NCBI GenBank assembly: GCA_023079485.1 | Contig: CM041097.1 | Span: 16,729,658 to 16,793,657, forward strand | DNA: 64,000 bases | Origin: Archilochus colubris | Lineage: Eukaryota; Chordata; Aves; Apodiformes; Trochilidae | Direction: 5' to 3' | In this document: piece after piece, positions 25,198-31,920 of the stretch | How positions within the stretch are numbered: position 1 is the first letter of the stretch | How the letters are laid out: each line of letters opens with the position of its first letter | Position numbers and translations under genes: made by a program | The notes under the pieces: generated by a model | The model's database searches: none | Told to the model about the DNA's origin: nothing | Seen by the model: only the letters and a program-made list of their open reading frames with translations

Positions 25198-25203
25198 ATC
25201 CCC
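25198..25203. repeat. Target-site duplication, right copy
   Basis: ATCCCC immediately after the CTACA terminus of the solo LTR, identical to the left copy. Confidence 0.8.
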
Positions 25204-28200
25204 TGTCTTGGCCTTTTCTTTTTTTTCCCCCCTCAGGCCACGTCAGGATGACAGTGCTCTTGCAGCTTCTGTTTGCACCACTGTTGCTACCCAGTGTCAT
25301 GAGTTAGCATCTGCAAAGAGGAACATGTGAAAAATCAAAACAAGGATATTGAACAACAGAGACTGTCCAGTTCCCCCTCGAATCCTTCCGTTACCTTCCC
25401 AAATATGGCAGGGATGGAAAAAGGGAGGGCTGGGGATTAGGGAATGACTCATGAGAGTAACACAATTCATTCAGGAGCCCCAGCTGCAGTATTAATCACC
25501 TTCAATTCTGCTGATAAAACCACCCTGGGACTGACAGGGTTTCAGACTTTGTTCCAAACTGATGACACAGCCTCAGAAACTATATTTTAAAAGAGGAATT
25601 CTGCTTGTTTCTCACGAGGTATTCATGTAACCAGGGGGCCCATTTTCAATCCTGGAACTCAAAACTTTTTCTAAGAGGAGATGCAAACCTTGCAGTGAAA
25701 TTATTAGGCCTGACAACAACATCTTGTGTGAGGCAGGCTGTGGAGAGAAAAAGGCTGTCTGATGGGGGGTAGCTGGCCTGTTTTCCTTCAGAAAATTACT
25801 TTTGGATTCCCTCTTAAAACATCTAGTTGTTGTGGGCTATCTAGCAAAGCCCTGCATGTGAACTGCCAAAGTTTGGAGGATTTATCTTCCTGTGTGTGCC
25901 TGGTGGTTTTCATGGATGTCAGAGAGATGCCATGTGTTGCTCTTGGGACAAGCTGGTTAAATGGTGCTGCTTTGAAAAAGTCAAAGTGCAACAGGCACAG
26001 TGGAGCAGCAGATGAATTTCAACAGGTTTCATCCCCCCCCTCTGGTGTTTTCCATCCTAAATGGGAGCAGGGGTTCCCTGCTCTTACATATCCAAGCTGC
26101 TGTGTGTAGGGAGCTTCTGCTGAGAAGCTCCCTTGCTTTATTTTCCTGTGTGGGCAGAAGGAAACCCCTTGATTTGATGGCAGAAAGGATGAGAACTGCA
26201 CTTTATGGGAGACAAAGCTCAAGCAGTCCTCAGGGCAGGCAGAAACTGTGATTAAATCCTAAATGTGTGAGGGTATCACTGGGAGGTGGAAGGAACGGAG
26301 GTCTAAAATAGGAGAATTCATCTTGTGTGGGCCAAGAGATGGGATGGCAGCTGGGGAGGAAAGGAGAATGGGTGATGGATTGGGGGTGTGCAAAAAAACA
26401 GATGTAGCTGGAAAAAAATCAAGTGGGACAAGGAATGAGGGAGGATGACAAAGAGCATGGGCAGGGGGGCTCTCTGCTTCATCTGACATGGGAGAGTGAA
26501 AAAATTTAGATATCTGGGATGGGAGAACTTAGCTAGAAGTATCTGCAGCTGGTGGGGCAAGAAAATGGTACAGGGATGTTCCTATGAGATGATCCAGAAT
26601 CACTCCACAGGTACTGGAAGCTCTCACTTAAATGTCAACTCTCTTTGATACTGAAAGCTTTTAAACAAGTCTTCTGCCTTGTAAGGAGAATAAAGAGTGA
26701 TGACATCTCCCTGTCTTTCAGTTTTCAGAGGTAAATTGCCTTTTCTTCCTGAATTTCATAGGGTATGATACACAGTATGAATGGAAAGGTCTGGGAACTC
26801 TCTTCAAAATTAAGTCACATGTCTGTTTATTTTTTCAATAGTGGCATTGACTGCTTCCTTTCCATTTCAATGGAATCACAAAGTCTTCCAAACTGGGAAT
26901 TCTGCTGAGTCAAGAGTCAATTTCTTTGCCTGCCTAGAGAGATATCAATCTATATTGCTGCTTCCTGCTGTCTACTAAAGATCCCTAGATGGTGATTTCA
27001 GTAACACTGATGGGAGAACCATTTTTAATGGTACTTGTAGGCCTGAAGAAAAAGAAAAAAGCTAATAATGAGGATTATTATTGAAGATACCACAAATGAA
27101 GGCAATACAAAGAGTAATCACAGAGGGGGGTAAAGCAATAGAGGCTCTGCTTAATCTGCTTTTTGCACGTTAAATTGTGTACCCACAGTGTCTCAAAAAT
27201 CATTGCTGAAATCACAGGAAATGTTGGTTTGAAATGAGGAAGAACTGTGGCTCCTGATAAACCCTTCTCCTCAGGCACTGCACAGCCAAATGAAGCCCTA
27301 CACTCTCCTGAACTTTCATGGTTTCTTTCTCAGACTTGGTGAGAATCCAGTCAGAGAATTCATCTAATGGTTTAAATGCCTATTTTGAGAGCTTTAGCAA
27401 TATCAGAGCCATCAGTTGAGAAACAGCTTCCCAGTGCTGACCAGAGAGAGAGTGTCTGCATGGCACTGGGGAGATAAACAAAGCAGGGGACCCTAAAGTA
27501 GGTCATGGCTTTTGGAGGGGGTTGTGTTAGACTGGGTAACAAACAAGACAGAAGTGTCACATAGGTGTTAATCTGTGACTCTAGGAGGGTGTTAATAAGG
27601 CACAGAAATTTCAATCCATTTGAAAAAAAAAAAAAAAGGAGAACACTGAAAACCCAAACGTGTGCAAATGGAATATTACGTTCAAGAAAGCAACCCAACA
27701 TGGAGCTGTCTATAGAGACAGAGTTGTTTCTTTTATTCCTGGCCATATTCTGTATTTAAAGGATTCTTGAAGGCAAAACCAGTTCCAGGCAATAGGAAAT
27801 CAGGCTGTGAATTCCAAGTGATCCCTAAATCCGATTTTATGCGAGTGCATCCCCAGTGAAATCTGACTTCACTGCCTAGGGAGTGTTTGGGACTTGCTGG
27901 TAGTGGTGTGATAATGCTACAGAAATCTTACCTGGTAAGAGTCTTAGTTGGGTTATGCCCCTGAGGCAAACACTAGATTAAAGTTCATGTTCTGCTGCTG
28001 ATTTGATGTTTGACAAGTGACCTTTCTGTGGGTTTTTTTTTCACTTAGCTAAATGGGACAATAGTTCTTGTGCTCCTCCCTACAGCTGTTTGACATCCAT
28101 GACTGGAAAACACTCAAAAATCTCTACAGAAATCTAAAGCCTACATCAACACAATAGTCACTTCATCCCTGATTTCACTTTTTATGTATTTTGGGTTTAA

Positions 28201-28604
28201 TTTCATTTTCTTTGTGGCAATCAAACAGTAATCCTGGTATAATGGGATTCAGCTTTAAGCACCATGTTTGTTTTGGGGCATGCTTCCATCTTGGTATCCT
28301 GCTTTTGCACAGGGGAAGTATTGTTCCTTCCCTCTGAAAGATAAACTCTAAAATAATATTACAAGTACAAACAACATCTATTATGAATAGAAGAAAGCTT
28401 TGGATGACTCAGCAAAACAGTGTGAAGATGCAATGAGAAATTGCCCCCACTACATTGCAAACACTACACCCAAACCTGGCATGAGGAGGGATGAAAGACA
28501 GAAATAAAATCTTCATGAGCTGATGAAAGGAAAACCTGCTTCCTCTTTCCTTCTGAACTGAACAAGTTGGTTCTACTGAAGGTCCAGTATCTCAACTGAA
28601 GCAA

Positions 28605-28638
28605 GGACATATATTTGCCTAGGACGTATATTTGCATA
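28605..28638. repeat. 17-bp tandem duplication carrying an octamer motif
   Basis: GGACATATATTTGCCTA is followed directly by GGACGTATATTTGCATA (two mismatches). The second copy contains ATTTGCAT (28630-28637), the exact POU-factor octamer in reverse. The first copy has ATTTGCCT. Confidence 0.8.
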
Positions 28639-28888
28639 CCAGATCTCAGTTCTCTAGAACTAGTGCTATAATTAAAAGAGAGCTGAAAGCTCCTAAGCTA
28701 TACATGTCGAACAGCAGAAGACACTGTTTCATTTTCACACCTGGAAAAATAGAAGTATTTACAAAGGGATGAGTCCTCCTGCTTGCTCCTTTGCATCACA
28801 TTTTGTAGCACTTCTTAGCTCATGAAAACAGAGTTATCAAAAGAGCTCCTAAACAACAGAGACTCAGGCTGTAAATGTAGCTTAGCAG

Positions 28889-28970
28889 TGGTTTGTTGTT
28901 TTTTGTTGGTTTTTTTCCCCCCTAAGGTTTGTTTTTTTTAATTGTTTGTTTGTTGGTTGTTTTTTTTCCC
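28889..28970. repeat. T/G-rich low-complexity tract
   Basis: Repeated GTTTGTT and GTTGGTT units with T7-T8 runs and two short C runs. Same class as the A/C tract at 13 kb, but the T/G strand is on +. Confidence 0.85.
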
Positions 28971-30394
28971 AAAGTGCTGTTAGCAAGCCTACTCCTCTGT
29001 CGAGCTATCCCAGCCATCTGCCAATGTGGGCTCAAAAGAACATTCTGCAGGGCCTTATCCAATTTGTTGTATCTGATTCATTAAAGCAATTACTCTTGTT
29101 AATAAGTCATTGCTTGGAGTTTGGCAGATGCATAATAATCTGGGACCTAAATTTCTCAACCATGCTAAAATCCTTGCTTGGTTTTGTTTGCATTGCCTGA
29201 AATGAGCATAGGTCCTGGCTGTCTAGGTACAAGGAGAGATGAGCATCCTCTACAGCTGTGACCAAGCAAAAGGACATGGGGAAAAGCCCTTTTTTGGGCT
29301 TATCTGATCTGCTGGAGTAAGTGGTGCTGCACTGATACAAGAGGAGTGGTGTGATTCTAGCTGTGTGTGATACGATGGCACCCGAATTATTTGGCATCAG
29401 TTCCCAACAGCATCCTCAAATGTCCCGGGCCTTTGAGTTGTGCTGTGACTTCATTTATTGAGGTCAAAGCACTGGGGAAATGCCACGAATGAAATTTCCT
29501 ATGGCATTTCTGAACTGGAAGGTCCTTGTCACCCTAACATCACACCAGGTAAGGAGACAGGACAGAGGTGACAAAGGTTTCTCTGGACTGTAAAGGGGAA
29601 CATCCTGATGGTCACCGCTCCCCTGTGAGCATGGGAACAGCACCCTGCTCCTGAAATCCATTTTCTTGTGGCACAGAGACCCCAATCAGAAGAAAACAAG
29701 CAAGGACAGATAAGATTATTTAACAAGTCCAGAAGAGAACCCTCTGCCTCCATGCTCTTTGAACCCACGATGAGACCTACCCCATCACTTACAGGGGCTG
29801 GGCAGGCACAGGACATCTCTGATCCCTGTCAACACCCGAATTCCCCTTTGCCCATCCTTCTGCTTCTGTCATCCCTGGGATCATGATGAAGCAGGGCAGA
29901 GACTTTGTGCTTGAAGATTATCTGCTCTTAGTTCCCTAATCCTGCAGGAGCCAGTCTGGAAAAAGGAGTCAGCATTCCAAATGTTCTGCTGCAAGTTATT
30001 TAAAACCCAGCTGGCTCTCAAATCTTTAATTTTATCACACCTTTCTTAGCAACGTTTATGAACTTTTGTCAATTTATAAAGACACATAAAGTTTGCAGGG
30101 AGCCTCTCAGAGCTGTAAATTCTTTTGCTGAGAACTTTTTCTAAGTGCAAACAGTCCTGGGAGGTGAACGCCTGGCAAAATAAATTACCATAAATGTCAC
30201 ACCCTCTATCTCCTGCAGATCTCTGCTGTTTGCATTCAAACTGCTCACATCCTCTGCTTAACATAACCCTCACCTCCATCCCTAATGCAGCTCCTGACAA
30301 AGGCAACGCACAAGGGATCCCTTGCAGCTCCACAGGGATCTTGTTGTGCTGCTGGATGCCCACCTCCTGCAGGGATATTTGACAAGACCCTTTG

Positions 30395-30752
30395 TAATCG
30401 AATCATAAACCCACGGGATGGTTCAGGTTGGGACCTTATAGTTCCAACCCCCCTACACGGGCAGGGAGACCTTCCCCTGGACCAGGTTGCTCCAAGCCTC
30501 ATCCAACCTGGCCTTGAACACTTCCAGGGATGGAGCATCCACAGCTTCTCTGGACCAGCATCTCACCACCCTCACGATGAAGAGTTTCTTTTTCATGCTT
30601 AACCAAAACCTCCTGATTTTAAGCCATTACCCCTTGTCCTCTCGATACACGCCCTTCTAACAAATCCCTCTCCAGCTTTCTTATAGACCCCTTCAGGTCC
30701 TGGAAGGCAGCTCTAGGATCTTCCCGGAGCCTTCCTTAGCCTGAACAACCTC
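30395..30752 (-). mobile_element. CR1 LINE fragment adjoining the MITF-A CpG island
   Basis: Minus-strand CR1 of a different, older subfamily from the three similar copies. The + strand shows the mutated terminus AATCATAAACCCACGGGATGG, then GTTCAGGTTGGGACCTTATAG, GGTTGCTCCAAGCCTCATCC, CTTGAACACTTCCAGGGATGG and TTTCTTTTTCATGCTTAACC, all recognisable CR1 3' blocks in complement. It stops at about 30752 (TTAGCCTGAACAACC), within 125 bp of the first CRE-type site of the promoter, and could supply or displace upstream promoter sequence. Confidence 0.92.
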
Positions 30753-30873
30753 ATCTGATCACTCGGAGGGTGATGAACACCCCCTCGCATCCCCCTTTGC
30801 GCAGCGGGGCAGGTGGACGGACACCCTCATCCTGCTTCCCGGGCAACCCCCCCGCCATCCTGTGCCGACCCCC

Positions 30874-30881
30874 TGACGTCG
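30874..30881 (+). promoter_or_regulatory. CRE-like site 1 (TGACGTCG)
   Basis: One mismatch to the palindromic cAMP-response element TGACGTCA. 27 bp upstream of the perfect site. Confidence 0.6.
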
Positions 30882-30900
30882 CAGCTCCGGAGGGCAGGCG

Positions 30901-30908
30901 TGACGTCA
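30901..30908 (+). promoter_or_regulatory. Perfect CRE (TGACGTCA)
   Basis: Full 8-bp palindromic CREB/ATF site inside the CpG island, 430 bp upstream of the MITF-A ATG. Confidence 0.75.
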
Positions 30909-30921
30909 TGGTCCGAGCGTA

Positions 30922-30929
30922 TGACGCCA
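30922..30929 (+). promoter_or_regulatory. CRE half-site (TGACGCCA)
   Basis: Retains the TGACG half-site, 21 bp (two helical turns) after the perfect CRE. Confidence 0.5.
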
Positions 30930-30936
30930 GCCTTGA

Positions 30937-30946
30937 GGGGCGGGGC
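30937..30946 (+). promoter_or_regulatory. Sp1/KLF GC box (GGGGCGGGGC)
   Basis: Consensus GC box just downstream of the CRE cluster. Confidence 0.7.
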
Positions 30947-30969
30947 CAAAGGACCGGGATAGGATCCAT

Positions 30970-31006
30970 GGGGGGGGAGCGAAGGGGGAGGGGGGCAGGT
31001 GGCGGG
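30970..31006 (+). other. G-quadruplex-capable run in promoter
   Basis: G runs at 30970-30977, 30984-30988, 30990-30995 and 31004-31006, separated by loops of 1-8 nt, satisfy the usual four-run G3+ rule on the + strand. Confidence 0.65.
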
Positions 31007-31023
31007 TACGGCCGGGCTGAGCC

Positions 31024-31046
31024 GGGTTGGGTTGGGTTGGGCTGGG
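31024..31046 (+). other. Five-run G3 quadruplex motif, telomere-like GGGTT units
   Basis: Five GGG runs (31024-26, 31029-31, 31034-36, 31039-41, 31044-46) separated by uniform 2-nt loops (TT, TT, TT, CT). A textbook stable quadruplex motif, about 285 bp upstream of the ATG. Confidence 0.8.
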
Positions 31047-31122
31047 CTTAGCCGCCTCCGCGTTCCCGGCTGACAGCCCGGCCCGGCTCGGCCCGACCCT
31101 TCCCGGTGCGGCGCGGCCCGGC

Positions 31123-31134
31123 GGGAGTTGTAGT
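31123..31134 (-). promoter_or_regulatory. ZNF143/THAP11-type site, reverse orientation
   Basis: GGGAGTTGTAGT on +, i.e. ACTACAACTCCC on the minus strand, matching the ACTACAA-N-TCCC promoter motif bound by ZNF143 with THAP11. Confidence 0.7.
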
Positions 31135-31173
31135 GCGCAGCGGGCGGAGGCGGCCGGGCCGGCCCCGGGGCGG

Positions 31174-31185
31174 ACTACAAGTCCC
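31174..31185 (+). promoter_or_regulatory. ZNF143/THAP11-type site, forward orientation
   Basis: ACTACAAGTCCC on +, same motif as the site 51 bp upstream but on the opposite strand. Such sites are usually found close to transcription starts of TATA-less promoters. Confidence 0.7.
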
Positions 31186-31210
31186 ACAGGCGGGGCGGGC
31201 GGCGGAGCCG

Positions 31211-31240
31211 TGTGTGTGTGTGTGTCTGTGTGTGTGTGTG
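31211..31240 (+). repeat. (TG)n tract in the leader region
   Basis: Thirty bases of TG dinucleotide with a single TC interruption, about 90 bp before the MITF-A ATG. Alternating purine-pyrimidine sequence, so Z-DNA capable and length-variable. Confidence 0.95.
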
Positions 31241-31330
31241 CGGGAGCGGGCGGTGCGGCTCGGCTCGGCTGGGCTCGGCGCGGCGGTAACCTCCCGTCTC
31301 TCCCTCTCGCAGCGGCGGCGGCGGGCGACG

Positions 31331-31434
31331 ATGCAGGCGGAGTCGGGTATCGTGCCGGACTTCGAGGTGGGCGAGGAGTTCCACGAGGAGCCCAAGACCT
31401 ACTACGAGCTGAAGAGCCAACCCCTCAAGAGCAG
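31331..31434 (+). CDS. MITF: MITF isoform A, first coding exon (exon 1A); gene continues beyond window
   Basis: MITF is a nuclear bHLH-leucine-zipper transcription factor of the MiT/TFE family. It binds E-box/CLEAR-type sites and controls pigment-cell, osteoclast and lysosome/autophagy genes. This exon encodes only the N-terminus unique to isoform A: 34 residues, starting MQAESGIVPDFEV and ending YELKSQPLKS, plus two bases (AG) of the next codon, so the intron is phase 2. A GT donor (GCAG/GTGGGA) follows at 31435. The SGIV-D-E and YELKSQPL blocks are also conserved in TFE3, but the whole exon matches MITF-A. The ATG has A at -3 and no ATG precedes it in the same frame, although that frame is open back to about 31106. 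The Rag-GTPase-binding segment and the DNA-binding domain are encoded by later exons not present here. Position 3 is Ala, where I recall Ser in human MITF-A. Confidence 0.95.
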
Positions 31435-31440
31435 GTGGGA
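31435..31440 (+). other. MITF: Splice donor of MITF exon 1A
   Basis: GTGGGA directly after ...AAGAGCAG. The phase-2 break would let the split codon (AG plus the first base of the next exon) give Ser, as expected for the MITF-A exon 1A to exon 1B junction. The +5/+6 positions are GA rather than GT, so the donor is only moderately strong. Confidence 0.88.
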
Positions 31441-31686
31441 CGGGCGGCGGGAGGACGCCGTGCCCCCGGACGCTGGTTCGGGCCGTGGGCGAAGGCTGAA
31501 ATCAGCCCCCACCTCCCCTCCCTTTCCCCTTGGGGGCCACCCCGGCGCTGAAGGGACTCATCCTGCGCAGCGGGGCGGCCATTTGGTGCTTCCTGCCATA
31601 ATAGCGGCGTTGTCGGGCGGGAGGGCGGGCCGGGCCGGCGTTATGTAAAGGGCATTGTTGGCCGTGCGGGGCCTCGTCGGCACGCC

Positions 31687-31730
31687 GGGAGGGGGGGACG
31701 GGGGGACGGGGACGGTGACAGGGAGGGGGG
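31687..31730 (+). other. G-rich quadruplex-capable stretch at start of intron 1
   Basis: G runs at 31687-31689, 31691-31697, 31700-31705, 31708-31711, 31721-31723 and 31725-31730, linked mainly by A or AC. This lies on the sense strand 250 bp into the intron, a common place for R-loop/quadruplex formation downstream of CpG-island starts. Confidence 0.65.
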
Positions 31731-31854
31731 CATCGGCGACACTTGCCCCCGGTGAGCGGCCGTGCCCCCCGCCGGCAGGTGTGGGAGCACTCAGGTGGGG
31801 TCGAGCTGCAAAGTTGTTGCAAGGTCTTGCGGCGTGTTAAGGTTGTTTCGGGGT

Positions 31855-31920
31855 CGTTTTGGTTTTGTTTTTATTTTTGTTGTCGTTGTTGTTATTTTTT
31901 TGTTACTATTACTATTTTGA
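31855..31920. repeat. T/G-rich low-complexity tract at edge of CpG island
   Basis: Runs of T4-T7 broken by G, GTTG or GTCG units, then TACTATTACTATT. Marks the abrupt end of the GC-rich island. Confidence 0.8.

Larger units (their letters stand above)
25204..30394. other. Intergenic sequence upstream of MITF-A promoter
   Basis: AT-rich unique DNA. It contains an A15 run near 27624-27638, a 17-bp tandem duplication with an octamer motif at 28605-28638 and a T/G low-complexity patch at 28889-28970. No exon or RNA gene seen. Distal enhancers of MITF could lie here, but nothing in the sequence proves it. Confidence 0.55.
30760..31800 (+). promoter_or_regulatory. MITF: CpG-island promoter of MITF isoform A
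   Basis: About 1 kb of GC-rich, CpG-dense sequence surrounding exon 1A. There is no TATA box near the exon. The island carries Sp1-type boxes (GGGGCGGGGC at 30937-30946, GGGGCGGGC at 31192-31200), three CRE-like sites, two ZNF143/THAP11-type sites, G-quadruplex-capable runs and three copies of TGCGCAGCGGG (30798, 31134 and 31564). This TATA-less design suits dispersed transcription starts and the broad expression known for MITF-A. I cannot fix the start site from sequence. The 31100-31300 interval is the likeliest, because the ZNF143-type sites and the leader lie there. Divergent minus-strand transcription is possible. Confidence 0.88.

Noticed and set aside
31106..31330. In-frame upstream extension of the MITF-A coding frame
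   Set aside because: The frame is open but begins with GTG, not ATG, and is translated repeat and GC-rich leader (Val-Cys repeats from the TG tract). The ATG at 31331 matches the known MITF-A N-terminus.
31027..31551. Other long frames in the CpG island on both strands
   Set aside because: GC-rich sequence has few stops. These frames overlap the real exon out of frame and show no family resemblance.
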